A stretch of DNA of 64,000 nt from an uncultured Clostridia bacterium (GCA_948472945.1 CAOKVX010000005.1:1-64000); one strand, 5' to 3'. Positions 43,892 through 53,891 are shown, counted from the first letter of the stretch. Numbers and translations: made by a program. The notes: generated from the sequence alone by a model not told the origin.

Positions 43892-44516
43892 AATATCTGT
43901 ATATTTACGTAATTTTTAACATGTTACAACAGAGGTTTCAATAAGTCAAGCTTATTTTCAAGCTTATTTTTTATTAAAAAATGACAACACAGACTTCACT
44001 AAATAAACCTCTAATTTTGTTGGCCCGGTTCTTACCTATTATAATGTATAACTATAGATGTATAATTATAGTGCAAGAGTATAACTATAATTATAGCCGT
44101 TCAAATATATTCTCAAATTGTTTTATATTATTTTGTACTAAATTATTATTTCATTTTTTAATGTATATAAAATATATAAATCTGTTTTTTAATATTTGTT
44201 TTTTAATATATGCTAAATTTTAGTATTTTACATTTTACTATATTTGATTTAATTATATTAAATTTATTATATTGCATAAACATTAATCCATATGCTATGA
44301 TATGGTATATTATCAGTAAATTTCTTTTAATTTTCTATTTGCTAACTTACTTTGTCAATGATTCTTCATAATTATTCTATTTATTTTATATATCATTTAA
44401 GCCTTACATATCTTTCCTTATAATGTAATATTGTGGCCGACGCATTTTTGCGTACGAACACTCATAAACGGCTTAAACATTGCGTTTTTGCAATATTCGA
44501 CTTTATTTTTTCCATA
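43892..44516. other. Long AT-rich intergenic region with iterated TATAAYTATAG motif
   Basis: About 625 bases, very AT-rich. TATAACTATAG (44047-44057), TATAATTATAG (44061-44071) and TATAACTATAATTATAG (44080-44096) are four near-copies of one 11-base word in 50 bases. A second structured part lies at 44430-44495 (GCATTTTTGCG and TTGCGTTTTTGCAA dyads). No reading frame with a ribosome binding site was found. Confidence 0.5.
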
Positions 44517-44545
44517 TTGACACGTTTTGACAATGATGATATACT
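44517..44545 (+). promoter_or_regulatory. Strong sigma-A promoter of the AbrB-like gene
   Basis: TTGACA (44517-44522), 17 bases, TATACT (44540-44545): a near-perfect sigma-A promoter about 40 bases before the start codon. A TTGACA-like second -35 lies inside the spacer. Confidence 0.8.
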
Positions 44546-44591
44546 GTAACCACTTCACAAAAACAAATAATAACTATAGGAGGATATTTAT

Positions 44592-44846
44592 ATGAAAAAC
44601 ACAGGCATCGTAAGAAATCTTGACTCACTAGGCAGAATTGTTCTTCCGAAAGAAATGCGCAGGGTTCTCGGCATTGAAGAAAAAGATTCCGTAGAAATCC
44701 TCATTGAAGATGACAGAATTGTACTAAAGAAATATACACCTGCTGATATTTTCAACGGTGATACAGAGGATCTTATAGATTATTGTGGAAAGAAAGTCTC
44801 AAAGAGCTCAGTAAAAGAGATGGCTCAGCTTGCGGGACTGCTATAA
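44592..44846 (+). CDS. AbrB/SpoVT-type transition-state regulator
   Basis: Regulator of 84 residues. The N-terminal swapped-hairpin domain reads TGIVRNLDSLGRIVLPKEMR then RVLGI, with VEILIEDDRIVLKKYTP, as in AbrB and SpoVT. The short C-terminal part probably multimerises. AbrB-type proteins repress stationary-phase genes in growing cells. GGAGG lies 8 bases before the ATG. In Bacillus abrB lies next to rsmI, as here, although the orientation differs (convergent). A terminator follows. Confidence 0.93.
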   Translation: MKNTGIVRNLDSLGRIVLPKEMRRVLGIEEKDSVEILIEDDRIVLKKYTPADIFNGDTEDLIDYCGKKVSKSSVKEMAQLAGLL

Positions 44847-44872
44847 GTTTTTAAAAATATTATAGCAAAGTC

Positions 44873-44901
44873 AAGGCTGCGCAGAACGCGCAGCCTTTTT
44901 T
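44873..44901 (+). terminator. Terminator of the AbrB-like gene
   Basis: AAGGCTGCGC (44873-44882), loop AGAAC, GCGCAGCCTT (44888-44897), then TTTT: a canonical rho-independent terminator 27 bases after the stop codon. Confidence 0.92.
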
Positions 44902-44915
44902 CGTGTCTATTTATC

Positions 44916-44950
44916 TAGCTCAACAGGTTCAAATTGGCGCCGTTGAGCTA
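44916..44950. repeat. Dispersed palindrome, nearly complete copy
   Basis: TAGCTCAAC (44916-44924) and GTTGAGCTA (44942-44950) pair; between them stands AGGTTCAAATTGGCGCC. Compared with the copy at 30059 the left arm lost CGGCG. It sits between the convergent AbrB-like and rsmI genes. Confidence 0.7.
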
Positions 44951-44961
44951 AGTTTAATGAA

Positions 44962-45804
44962 CTATCTGTCTAACAACATATTATATATATCCCTTTTGCT
45001 TACCCCCCTATCTTTGGCAACCTGCTTCATCGCATCCTTTTTGTCCATTCCCTGTGATAAATATATCTCCATGTGCTCATTTACCGTCATGGAAAGAAAA
45101 TTATTCCGCTCTCTTTCAATCCTCTCATTCTTATCACAACCTGCAACGACAAGCACGTACTCGCCTCTCGGATCCTCATGTTCATACATTTTTACGGCCG
45201 AATCTATATCCGTATAGATACACTCCTCATATTTTTTCGTTATCTCCCTGCAAATTGTAAGCGGTCTGTCGCCCAGATATTCCTTTAACTCTGAAAGAGT
45301 TTTCCGCAGACGGTGCGGAGCCTCATATATTATAGTTGTCCTAGTCTCCTCCACCAGCTCTTCGAGAATGCGCGACCGCTCCTTTTTATTTACCGGAAGA
45401 AACGCCTCGAACGAAAATCTTTTGGCAGGCAGCGCCGACATTGTAAGCGCCGTTATGCAGGCGCAGGCGCCGGGAAGCGAGGTAACTTCGACGCCTGCCG
45501 CCACGGCTTGCCTTACAAGCTCTTCCCCGGGGTCGGATATAACAGGGGTTCCGGCATCTGTGACAACAGCAATATTTTTTCCCTCCAAAAGCATACCGAC
45601 AAGACTGCCCGCTTTCTCTATCTTGTTGTGTTCGTGATAACTTGTTAGCGGAGTGTGTATATCAAAATGCGTCATAAGCTTCATGCTGTGCCTTGTGTCC
45701 TCCGCCGCAATTATATCGACAGTTTTTAACGTGTTAATGACCCTTATCGTGATATCTTCAAGATTGCCGATAGGCGTTGCGCACACATATAATTTACCTG
45801 CCAT
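44962..45804 (-). CDS. rsmI: 16S rRNA (cytidine(1402)-2'-O)-methyltransferase
   Basis: SAM-dependent tetrapyrrole-type methyltransferase of 280 residues. Signatures are LYVCATPIGNLEDIT at the N-terminus, AAEDTRHS, SYHEHN, VVTDAGTPVISDPGEELV, and LPGACACITAL. It methylates the 2'-O of C1402 in the decoding centre of 16S rRNA. It ends the cluster yaaR-holB-ricT-trmN6-rsmI; a gap of 33 bases separates it from the trmN6-like gene. Length is normal. Confidence 0.95.
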   Translation of the reverse strand: MAGKLYVCATPIGNLEDITIRVINTLKTVDIIAAEDTRHSMKLMTHFDIHTPLTSYHEHNKIEKAGSLVGMLLEGKNIAVVTDAGTPVISDPGEELVRQAVAAGVEVTSLPGACACITALTMSALPAKRFSFEAFLPVNKKERSRILEELVEETRTTIIYEAPHRLRKTLSELKEYLGDRPLTICREITKKYEECIYTDIDSAVKMYEHEDPRGEYVLVVAGCDKNERIERERNNFLSMTVNEHMEIYLSQGMDKKDAMKQVAKDRGVSKRDIYNMLLDR

Positions 45805-45837
45805 TCCAATTCCCCTTTCAAGCCTGCAGAGTACATA

Positions 45838-46608
45838 TCAAAATCCGTAATCCCTTTTAATTTCCTCAGTGTACTCCCTGTCGTCGTTATATATAATAAG
45901 CGGCTTTTCCACTGCAAGCCGTCTCCTGCCGCCCTTTACTCCCTCGATAAGAACCATCGACGGCTCTTTGCCTGCATACGGGTAAACCATTCGCAGCCTC
46001 TTTGGTTCCAGCCTGTATTTTACCATTAACTCGATTATATCTACAAGCCTGAACGGCCTGTGAACCATATACAGCCTTCCGTTTACTTTCAGCAGCCTGG
46101 CTGCCTGTCCCACAACATCCTCAAGACTGCACATTATCTCATGCCTTGCTATCGCCTTTGGCGCATCCGGATTAACTATTCCGTGGTTTTCATTCATATA
46201 TGGCGGATTTGTCACGACAACATCGTATGATGCAGCGCCAAATATGGCGTCCGCTTCCCTGATATCTCCGGTCACAATATCAATTCTGTCCTGCATTTTG
46301 TTGAGGCTTACGCTTCTTCTCGCCATATCCGCGCTCTCAGCCTGAATCTCAAGCCCCGTAAAACTCCTGCCCTCGGTTTTTGCCGCCAAAAGAATAGGAA
46401 GAATACCCGTTCCTGTCCCAATATCAAGAACGGTTTCTCCCTTTTTTATTCTGGCAAACCCGGAGAGAAGGACTGCATCCATTCCAAAACAGAACTTCTC
46501 CGGATTTTGTATAATATAACAATTGTTAATCTGAAGGTCGTCTATTCTCTCCCCGTCAGACAAAATATCGCTGTTAACAGTTCGCTTATTAAACGGTTCA
46601 TCACTCAT
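45838..46608 (-). CDS. TrmN6-like tRNA1(Val) A37 N6-methyltransferase
   Basis: Class I SAM methyltransferase of 256 residues with the SAM-binding LDIGTGTGILPILLA and the catalytic NPPY motif in VVTNPPYMNENHG, which marks N6-adenine or glutamine methylation. It matches YabB of Bacillus, thought to modify A37 of tRNA1(Val). The ATG at 46608 overlaps the end of ricT by 8 bases; 13 upstream codons are unlikely to be translated. GAGGG upstream is a weak, distant ribosome binding site, so coupling to ricT is probable. Confidence 0.88.
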   Translation of the reverse strand: MSDEPFNKRTVNSDILSDGERIDDLQINNCYIIQNPEKFCFGMDAVLLSGFARIKKGETVLDIGTGTGILPILLAAKTEGRSFTGLEIQAESADMARRSVSLNKMQDRIDIVTGDIREADAIFGAASYDVVVTNPPYMNENHGIVNPDAPKAIARHEIMCSLEDVVGQAARLLKVNGRLYMVHRPFRLVDIIELMVKYRLEPKRLRMVYPYAGKEPSMVLIEGVKGGRRRLAVEKPLIIYNDDREYTEEIKRDYGF

Positions 46609-47506
46609 CAAGCTTAGATTTTCCCTCTTTCTTTTCAAGCATTTCAAGCTGTTTTAGCTCGTCGTCCACGTCTAACTTTTCACGGCGTTTCTTTGCGCGG
46701 AACTTAAGTTCTTTGACATCATATTCACGCACTTCCTTTTCATCATTGTCAAGATTAACTATAACTTTTACTTTCTGCTTCAGTACGCTCACGCTTTGAA
46801 CTTCTCCTTTTAGGTTATCGGACGTCTTAACGTAATCGCCTACATTTGGGAGATTTTTGTTAAGCTCCTCATATGCCTCCTCTTCATTTTTTAGACAGCA
46901 CATAAGCCTGCCGCATATTCCCGATATCTTTGTCGGATTGAGTGATAGATTCTGTTCTTTAGCCATCTTAATTGAGACGGGCGCAAACTCTGAAAGAAAA
47001 CTGTTGCAGCACAGAACTCTTCCGCACACTCCTATGCCTCCAAGTATCTTTGTCTCGTCGCGCACTCCAATCTGCCTCAATTCAATTCTCGTCTTGAACA
47101 CAGATGCAAGAGATTTTACAAGCTCCCTGAAGTCGACCCTTCCGTCCGCCGTAAAATAAAAAAGAACCTTGTTGTTATCAAATGTATATTCCACGTCAAT
47201 CAACTTCATCTCAAGCCCAAATTTCTTTATTTTTTCAAGACATATTCCGAATGCTTCCTTTTCTTTTTCTCTGTTTTGTTCTTCAATCTTCTCGTCCTCG
47301 TCAGTAGCGACACGTATAACCGGCTTCAGAGGCTGAATGACCTTTTCGTCACTTATCTCGTTAACTCCAACGACTACATTGCCAAACTCGACGCCGCGTG
47401 CAGTTTCAACGATTACATTCTCCCCCCTTTTTATATCCATATCCAACGGATTAAAATAATACACCTTTCCGGCTCGTCGGAATCTTACCCCAATTACCTT
47501 AATCAT
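46601..47506 (-). CDS. ricT: PSP1-domain protein RicT (YaaT)
   Basis: Protein of 301 residues with the PSP1 region (GVRFRRAGKVYYFN at the N-terminus) and the Cys-rich core GRVLCCNSFL...GICGRLMCCL that binds iron-sulfur clusters with RicA and RicF in Bacillus. The SIKMAKEQNLSLNPTKIS block is strictly conserved. In Bacillus the complex affects sporulation, competence, biofilm and mRNA maturation by RNase Y. It lies one base after holB in the conserved order. Confidence 0.95.
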   Translation of the reverse strand: MIKVIGVRFRRAGKVYYFNPLDMDIKRGENVIVETARGVEFGNVVVGVNEISDEKVIQPLKPVIRVATDEDEKIEEQNREKEKEAFGICLEKIKKFGLEMKLIDVEYTFDNNKVLFYFTADGRVDFRELVKSLASVFKTRIELRQIGVRDETKILGGIGVCGRVLCCNSFLSEFAPVSIKMAKEQNLSLNPTKISGICGRLMCCLKNEEEAYEELNKNLPNVGDYVKTSDNLKGEVQSVSVLKQKVKVIVNLDNDEKEVREYDVKELKFRAKKRREKLDVDDELKQLEMLEKKEGKSKLDE

Positions 47507-47507
47507 T

Positions 47508-48518
47508 TTACAAATTCTCCTTTAAAGTTGTGAGCATAAGCTCTATTGTTATATCAAAATTAACATTCGCATCCAAGCGTTTTTTTGCCCTCTCAATCGC
47601 CTCTATGCAAAGTTCAATATTCTCATAGCTGCGCAATTTTGCGTCCCTGATTACAGACTTTGTCTCCTCCTTAAATATGAGCGTTGAAGTATCTTTGAGC
47701 GCCTTATACAAAAGGACATCCCTGTACCACAATATCGCCATGTCCAAATAATCGTCAATGTCATAATTCTCTTCTTTAATATTTTTGACAATTGCGGCAA
47801 TCTCGTCCGTTCCCTTATCTTCAATTGTCTTTAGTACCTTAATAACATCATTTCTAACAGTAATAAAACTGCTGTCTGTAGCAAATCTTATCGCTTTTCC
47901 TATATTCCCCTGTGAAAATACCGCGCTTGCCTCCGCTTGGTAATCAGGAATTTTCATATTATCCATAAGATATTCTACAATTACTTTCTGGCTGAGCGGC
48001 TTCATGTTTAATTCAATGCAGCGCGAAATAACCGTCGGGAGCAATGAACCTATATTATCCGTAACCAAAAACATAACAACATACTCAGGCGGCTCCTCAA
48101 TAGTCTTTAAAAGCGCATTTTGAGCCTCCTCAGTCATCTTTTCAGCCTCGGGTATTATATATATTTTATAAGGACCGGTATAAGGCTTAATCTGCGCTGT
48201 ATTGTTTACCTGCTGCCTTATTACGTCAACGCCTATTGACTGCTTGTCTGTCTCAACCGTAATAACATCCGGCTGGCTGCCCCCGTCCATCTGCTTACAT
48301 GAAAGACAGTCGCCGCAGGGTTTGTTATACGTGCTCTCGTCATACACGTCATACTCAGATTTGCACTGCAGTGACGCCGCGAACAATTTTGCAATGTCAA
48401 GCCTGCCGCTGCCTTTCTCCCCGCATATTATATATGCATGTGAAACCTTGTTCATATTAATGGTTCTGCGGATAAATTCCTTTATCTGCTCCTGCCCAAC
48501 AATATTTTTGTAATCCAT
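47508..48518 (-). CDS. holB: DNA polymerase III subunit delta prime
   Basis: Clamp-loader subunit of 336 residues. It has the AAA+ arrangement of delta prime: IVGQEQIKEFIRR, an ATP-site-like CGEKGSGR, the zinc-binding CGDCLSCKQMD, the KPYTGPYKIYIIPEAEKM block, and EEPPEYVVMFLVTDN with SRC. It works with tau/gamma and delta to load the beta clamp. The ATG at 48518 with GGGGTGGG upstream is preferred to an ATG 14 codons earlier. It precedes ricT. Confidence 0.94.
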   Translation of the reverse strand: MDYKNIVGQEQIKEFIRRTINMNKVSHAYIICGEKGSGRLDIAKLFAASLQCKSEYDVYDESTYNKPCGDCLSCKQMDGGSQPDVITVETDKQSIGVDVIRQQVNNTAQIKPYTGPYKIYIIPEAEKMTEEAQNALLKTIEEPPEYVVMFLVTDNIGSLLPTVISRCIELNMKPLSQKVIVEYLMDNMKIPDYQAEASAVFSQGNIGKAIRFATDSSFITVRNDVIKVLKTIEDKGTDEIAAIVKNIKEENYDIDDYLDMAILWYRDVLLYKALKDTSTLIFKEETKSVIRDAKLRSYENIELCIEAIERAKKRLDANVNFDITIELMLTTLKENL

Positions 48519-48672
48519 ACTCGCCCACCCCTTATACTTATCAAATATCCATAAAATCAATGATTTATATTCTCAAAGTATTTTAACATTCAAAATAGTC
48601 ATAATAATGTAATCAAAATGATATATTTGTAACAATATTAATCAGCCAGAAAAACCTCTCCAAATTATTATA

Positions 48673-49113
48673 TTATGTGAAAATGTCCAGCAGCATGCCC
48701 CTTATCTCGTCAATCTTTGACAAAATAAGCAGATGGTCTTTTTCGTCTTTAATAAGCTCCTGGGCAAGCTCGTCAAGCTTGGTGTCTACAAGCTTAATCA
48801 TGCCGTATACCCTGTGTCTTCCTCGCCTGTCAAGAAAATTCTCTCTTGTAAACTCGTGGGACCTGCTTACAATTTCGTTCATAAACTCTTTAATCAAAAT
48901 ACGGTAATGCTTCATATCCCGCACATCCATATGTTTGCCAAGCTTCTTTCCCTGCATTGTAATTTCCTGCATCATGAGGGTAAGTCTTTCCTGAAGCCCC
49001 TGCTCCTCTATGTTGCTCACAAGCGTAAATTTAAACGATCCGTCTGTCTCTTTGGCGGGTGCCTTTTGCTCAATCTGATTTATTTGCTGCATCTGATTAA
49101 CTTTTATATCCAT
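48673..49113 (-). CDS. yaaR: YaaR (DUF327) family protein
   Basis: Small helical protein of 146 residues. It carries [40 protein letters not shown] and the C-terminal [23 protein letters not shown], as in YaaR. Function unknown, but the gene is in the same neighbourhood (before holB and ricT) in Bacillus. The ATG at 49113, with GGGAG upstream, is chosen; 27 longer codons look non-coding. The gap to holB is about 155 bases. Confidence 0.9.
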   Translation of the reverse strand: MDIKVNQMQQINQIEQKAPAKETDGSFKFTLVSNIEEQGLQERLTLMMQEITMQGKKLGKHMDVRDMKHYRILIKEFMNEIVSRSHEFTRENFLDRRGRHRVYGMIKLVDTKLDELAQELIKDEKDHLLILSKIDEIRGMLLDIFT

Positions 49114-49301
49114 TCGCACCAACTCCCATTTAGCTTTACAATTGTAATCAGTATAACATAAAAATGGCTTTACGTAAATAAAAACAGGTTTCACAAATCT
49201 GACGCAAAAATTGGGAAACCTGTTATTTACATTGAATTATAAATATAATATAAAGTTTAACCGTAAAAATATCTAAATTAAACACAATGAGATACAGTTA
49301 A

Positions 49302-50252
49302 TCACTTTTTCTTTGATGATGTTTGGTCTTTTATAATTGGCGGAATCTGACACATCATATTGTCAATATCCTCAAACATAGCGCTCTTTGTGGTTCCTAA
49401 ACGGCCTGCCCGGTTTATACAGTTTACAACCTCCTTATACCTGTTTCTTAACTGTCCAAAGAAACCGCACAATATCTGCAAAGCTGCTTTAGACTCACCA
49501 ATTACTTTTGAAATCTTATTATGTACCGTTGAGGCTCCTTCTGCAGACTGAGTAATTTCATCAAACATTTCATATGTTTCGTTTACTTTAACGAGACTTC
49601 CCTCCAATGCCTGCTGAGAGGCGTATATACTGTTGTTTAACTGTTCCGTCCCCTGCTCTACGTCATAAATTCCAGAATCAACCTCTTCGGTCAAATCTTT
49701 GATTTGATCCGCAAGTTTTTTTACTTCCGCGGCAACAACTGCAAATCCCTTTCCCTGTTCTCCGACCCTTGTAGCCTCTATTGAAGCGTTAAGCGCAAGG
49801 ATGTTCGTCTGCTCGGCAATTGTCGCAATGTTATTAGAACTCAGCTTTATTTTATTAACGGCGTCCTGCAAATTTTCAAATGTTCTCTCCATTTCACTGA
49901 AATAGGTTTCTACCTGCATAGAGCTGTTTTTAAGTTCCTCAACTCCGTTCTGCGCGCATACAACCGATTGTACAATAGTTTCTTTTACAGCAGCGAATTC
50001 ACCTGAAACCTGCTCAATACTTGAGTAATTTTGCTCGAAGTCCTTAAGTTTATCCTGAAAATGTTCAGCTTCCTTAAGTATATTTCCAAAAGAACTGCCT
50101 ATATTATTCAGTTCCCGCAAAGAATCTACTTCATTTTGGACAAGTTCCTTATGATATACTTTTAAACTGTCAATTACATGAATTACCGGATACAGGGTGT
50201 TTACATTTTGAAGCAATTTTTTCCTTTCTCGCCTATCTCTATTCCAAAACAT
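49302..50252 (-). CDS. Soluble methyl-accepting chemotaxis-type transducer
   Basis: Protein of 316 residues with no membrane helix. The N-terminal 90 residues are coiled coil, followed by the chemoreceptor signalling hairpin tip [20 protein letters not shown] and [17 protein letters not shown] (about 145-185), which contacts CheA and CheW. It begins 14 bases after the FIST-domain gene on the same strand. Sensory input presumably comes from that FIST protein, as in other FIST/transducer pairs. The window contains no CheA or CheW. Confidence 0.88.
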   Translation of the reverse strand: MFWNRDRRERKKLLQNVNTLYPVIHVIDSLKVYHKELVQNEVDSLRELNNIGSSFGNILKEAEHFQDKLKDFEQNYSSIEQVSGEFAAVKETIVQSVVCAQNGVEELKNSSMQVETYFSEMERTFENLQDAVNKIKLSSNNIATIAEQTNILALNASIEATRVGEQGKGFAVVAAEVKKLADQIKDLTEEVDSGIYDVEQGTEQLNNSIYASQQALEGSLVKVNETYEMFDEITQSAEGASTVHNKISKVIGESKAALQILCGFFGQLRNRYKEVVNCINRAGRLGTTKSAMFEDIDNMMCQIPPIIKDQTSSKKK

Positions 50253-50266
50253 TTTGTATATCCTCC

Positions 50267-51325
50267 TTACTCAAATACCACACAGGTCATAGACTGATTC
50301 ACAAACCGATTATTATAGTGCTCTCCATATCCCACAAGGCCCGCGTGCGCTCCTAACATACTCATATCCCTCAAATATTCCTGCATATAATTGTTTTCAG
50401 TAAACAACAAATACCTAAACAGGCAGTTTACGGAAAATACTGCTGAAATGCGCGGAAAATCCTGCTGTATACTGCGTATTGTGTTCCTCACCGTCGCTTT
50501 ATAATCTCCCAGCTCCAAAAGAACCAATACATCCGAATCATTTACCTGTCTGTAGCATGTCAGGGCATCGCCTTTCACCTCTTTGATAGAAACTATACAG
50601 ATATCATCTCCGTTGAGTTTCCCAAAAGGGTTCTTGAATGTTTGTGTCGTAATCTCCTGCTCCGTTACATGAAGAATATCCTGATAAACCTTTTTAGCCG
50701 GATGTCCGTTTAACGCACCTATAACATAATTGGCCTTATCCGTTCGAGATGCAATAAAACGATAGCTTTTCATCTGATGATAGATATTCTCTTTATATGC
50801 CTTCACCCTGCCGTTCAGATTTTTTATCAGCGCATAGGCCACAGCGTCTTCATATATCTTGCCGTTAGCGGATACTTTACCCGCATCGCCTGTTCCTCCC
50901 ACAAGAGATATATTTCTATGTTTTAACACAGAATGAATAGTGGTAAGCACACATGCGTCATTTCCTGAGCACAAATCAATACATATCGTGTCATTATGTG
51001 AACCGTTTACGCTCTGTACATCCCTCTCCAGCCGTTCAATATATTTCACCGGCATCACAGATACCTGTTCCAAAACATTGGCCGCCGCGCTGACGCCATC
51101 ATAAAAAGCGACAACTCCGACGCCCTTTTCAACCACTCCGATATCATAACTCATGCCAATACATCCAATGCTGGGCACATTGGGATAAAGCTTTTCCAAC
51201 TCCTTAACATGTTTTTCAAACTGCTCGTCATTTGAAAAGAGCATTAACAGCTGCGGACTGCTGCTTAACCCGCGGACCGCTTCCGCCAAATTCCCATGCC
51301 GACTCACTCCGAAAAATTGTTTCAT
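50267..51325 (-). CDS. FIST-domain sensor protein
   Basis: Protein of 352 residues with FIST N and FIST C domains: [89 protein letters not shown] and the C-terminal [20 protein letters not shown] domains are predicted to bind small ligands such as amino acids or nitric-oxide-related molecules. It has no membrane segment. It is followed by a soluble chemotaxis transducer in the same operon, forming a cytoplasmic sensory pair. Confidence 0.88.
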   Translation of the reverse strand: MKQFFGVSRHGNLAEAVRGLSSSPQLLMLFSNDEQFEKHVKELEKLYPNVPSIGCIGMSYDIGVVEKGVGVVAFYDGVSAAANVLEQVSVMPVKYIERLERDVQSVNGSHNDTICIDLCSGNDACVLTTIHSVLKHRNISLVGGTGDAGKVSANGKIYEDAVAYALIKNLNGRVKAYKENIYHQMKSYRFIASRTDKANYVIGALNGHPAKKVYQDILHVTEQEITTQTFKNPFGKLNGDDICIVSIKEVKGDALTCYRQVNDSDVLVLLELGDYKATVRNTIRSIQQDFPRISAVFSVNCLFRYLLFTENNYMQEYLRDMSMLGAHAGLVGYGEHYNNRFVNQSMTCVVFE

Positions 51326-51636
51326 TATGCGTTCCCCTCTTTCATTTTAAGTATATCGAAATAGATTCTCCCTCCGAATTCTATTTGACGCTATAATTAT
51401 TTAAATATTTATGTTATCAATTTCCCTTAATACACAAAAACCAAAAACAGAAGTATCTTTTAACATTACACTTATTACTAATTACTATATGTATCTATAT
51501 ATAAGACATATTATTCAATTGGAGGAAAAATATAGATATATTATATTGTATACAAGGATAGCGCGTCAATCAATTTTTACAAATGAAATAGTATAGTAAT
51601 ATATAAAAACATGTACAGTATTAATTCCTGATTTGA
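51326..51636. other. AT-rich intergenic region, nothing recognised
   Basis: About 310 bases with markedly lower GC than the housekeeping genes to the left. A 61-residue open frame on the plus strand has no ribosome binding site and a sequence of low plausibility. No terminator or attachment site was seen. The composition matches the defence-like genes to its right. Confidence 0.4.
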
Positions 51637-52668
51637 CTATTTATCCACTACCAGATTAAAATTATATTCAGCAATGAAAAATACACAGGTATTTAATACC
51701 CATATAAATCCCCTTTCATTATCCTTACTTGCTAAGTTTTGCTCCTTTAAAATCTCTGTTAAATCTAGCCTGTCAAAACACTCCTTATACATATCTTCTG
51801 GTATTTGATATAACCCACTCATAATTCTATTTGCTTTACAAATATTGTGTAATATAATTTGACAAAAAACACACCTCATGTAATCCCAATATGTTTGTTT
51901 TTTATGCACATAATGTTGTTTATTAACCCAATCTGTCAATTGGTATTTTGCAGTTAGCACATTACTGTCATCAACCACATCTTGTAAGATACTATAAATT
52001 ATATCATCCATCCCGGTAGTATCAGAGATATTTAAAATATCATTACAGCACTTTTTCCTATCTTCTATATTATTTACATTATAGTGTGCTGCAAGCAAAT
52101 CGTTTATTTTATGAGGAAAATCAACCTGAAAACCAAGTTCTGTTTCTCTATCAACCAATAATTTGTACTCTTTACCGGGCTGCAAAGAAACCCGAATTTT
52201 TCGCTCGCCATAATCTCTGTCAGGAAATTTACATAAATGTTTATATGATTCAATCATAGGATAATTTATATATAGTTTTCCCATATCAGTTGCATCAGTA
52301 AAATGCTTCTGCATATCTAAAATTTTTTGTTCAGAAAAATTTGTATCATGCCTCTCGTAATCAAATACTAAAATTATATTTGTAAAATCCTCTTTATAAC
52401 GCAGCTTATCAGGATATTGTTTTTTACTTATAACAAACGGCAAATCAATGTCGTCATTTTCTTCCGCCCACCGTATTCCATATTGTTTAACAATATCATT
52501 ATATAACTGATATATATTAGTTCCATAAATCCAGATTTCATCCATATTAATATTTATCTCTGGAAAACATTTAAAAATCAGCCAAAAAAGTACATTTTTT
52601 TCGTGATTACCTTCTACTATAAGCAGATTTTGACTCCGTTTTCGCACTTCGCCCTGATAATTATTCAT
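51637..52668 (-). CDS. TOPRIM-like nuclease partner of an AAA ATPase
   Basis: Protein of 343 residues. LLIVEGNHEKNVLFW (Glu about residue 19) and LVFDYERH (Asp 103, Glu 105), then YPMIESYKH, follow the RloB/DUF4435-like TOPRIM order: a first Glu, a DxD/E pair, and a P-x-x-E. The rest is helical and not recognised. Such proteins act as nuclease effectors in AbiL, PARIS and Rlo-type systems. The ATG at 52668 overlaps the ATPase stop by 8 bases; a TTG three codons earlier is less likely. Codon use is AT-rich compared with neighbours. Confidence 0.7.
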   Translation of the reverse strand: MNNYQGEVRKRSQNLLIVEGNHEKNVLFWLIFKCFPEININMDEIWIYGTNIYQLYNDIVKQYGIRWAEENDDIDLPFVISKKQYPDKLRYKEDFTNIILVFDYERHDTNFSEQKILDMQKHFTDATDMGKLYINYPMIESYKHLCKFPDRDYGERKIRVSLQPGKEYKLLVDRETELGFQVDFPHKINDLLAAHYNVNNIEDRKKCCNDILNISDTTGMDDIIYSILQDVVDDSNVLTAKYQLTDWVNKQHYVHKKQTYWDYMRCVFCQIILHNICKANRIMSGLYQIPEDMYKECFDRLDLTEILKEQNLASKDNERGFIWVLNTCVFFIAEYNFNLVVDK

Positions 52669-53815
52669 ATTTCTCAAATTCCCCGCTTATATACATTTTT
52701 TCAAGGTTATGTCCCTCTCTTAACTCTCTTGGAGTTGCATTGCACAGTGCAGTCAATGTACCTGACCTTGACAAAATAAATAAACAGTCCGGACGCATTA
52801 ATCTATTTGTCATCAAATTTGTATTATGAGAAGTCATAATAATCTGGCATTTAGAATATTTCTTCTTAAAATAGTTAATAACCTTTTCAGCCATCTCATA
52901 ATGGTAAAATGCATCAAATTCATCCAAATATATAAAAGATGGTGTCCAACTTCTTGAAATAAACCTTCGATACAAATCAACCAACACCAATGTTCCACTG
53001 GACGCAGTCTCATAAAACGGCACTAATTTTTCATGCAAAAAATATAATTCTCTCTGTCCATCAGGCAATTTCTTTAGAACCAATCTGCACTCGATTCCCA
53101 TTTCATTAAGAAAATCCTCTAAATCCTTTAATCTGTCTGAATCTTCTAATGTTTCAAAAAACCCCTCATTAATCCTTCTGGATAACCTTAACATCATATT
53201 CCCTGCCGTAATCATTGTCATACTTCTTACATAATTGGATAATTTTATTAAAATTGAATCACTATTCAGTGCCACATTACTAGTCAGCCATCTAAGAAAC
53301 GGTAATTTAGGTTCTTGAATTTCTTCTGTATCATCCTCAATATCTACAGACTGTAAATATCGTTCTATAATAGCTGTTTCAGCGTTTATATAATCTAAAT
53401 TATCAAAATAAAATTCAGCCCTTTCAAAATTACACATAAAAATTGTTTTACCGTCAATTATCAACTTTTCATTTTTTAGTTCCTGATTAAAAAATCTTGA
53501 GTATTCATATTTCAACATATTATTTTCAAATTCAAATTCATAGGAAAATGTAGCTGAATCTGCCTTTGAATCTGCATTGAGAAATACACCTGTATCCATA
53601 TATATTCTTCCACCAAACATAATTACATATATATCCATCAGCGCTTTCCCCAAATTTGTCTTTCCTGTTGCATTCCTTCCATAAATCAACATTTTACTTA
53701 TAATTCCATTGTTAATACAATCTGTACTAAACTGGTAACCGGCAATATTATTAAAATCTATATATATTTCATCTTTAAAGTTTTTATAATTTCTCAGAGT
53801 AAATTTTTTTAACAT
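52661..53815 (-). CDS. AAA15/ABC-type ATPase of a putative two-gene defence system
   Basis: ATPase of 384 residues with N-terminal FTLRNYKNFKDE, Walker A YGRNATGKTNLG (about 45-56), signature-like ETASSGTLVL, Walker B FIYLDEFDAFYH (about 294-305) and the switch MTSHNTNLM. This is the AAA15 layout of AbiLi, RloA and the PARIS protein AriA, where the ATPase senses a trigger and controls a TOPRIM nuclease. It overlaps the TOPRIM gene by 8 bases. AT-rich composition and an isolated position between ordinary genes suggest acquisition by transfer. The exact system cannot be named from sequence alone. Confidence 0.78.
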   Translation of the reverse strand: MLKKFTLRNYKNFKDEIYIDFNNIAGYQFSTDCINNGIISKMLIYGRNATGKTNLGKALMDIYVIMFGGRIYMDTGVFLNADSKADSATFSYEFEFENNMLKYEYSRFFNQELKNEKLIIDGKTIFMCNFERAEFYFDNLDYINAETAIIERYLQSVDIEDDTEEIQEPKLPFLRWLTSNVALNSDSILIKLSNYVRSMTMITAGNMMLRLSRRINEGFFETLEDSDRLKDLEDFLNEMGIECRLVLKKLPDGQRELYFLHEKLVPFYETASSGTLVLVDLYRRFISRSWTPSFIYLDEFDAFYHYEMAEKVINYFKKKYSKCQIIMTSHNTNLMTNRLMRPDCLFILSRSGTLTALCNATPRELREGHNLEKMYISGEFEKYE

Positions 53816-53891
53816 CTTTTTACCATCCTTTCATATAGATTAATTATATAAAATCTATATTTATAGTATAACCATATTTACAGCTTTTCGC

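Noticed and set aside
51411-51596. 61-codon plus-strand frame in the gap before the TOPRIM gene
   Set aside because: No ribosome binding site and a sequence dominated by Tyr and Ile as expected from AT-rich non-coding DNA.
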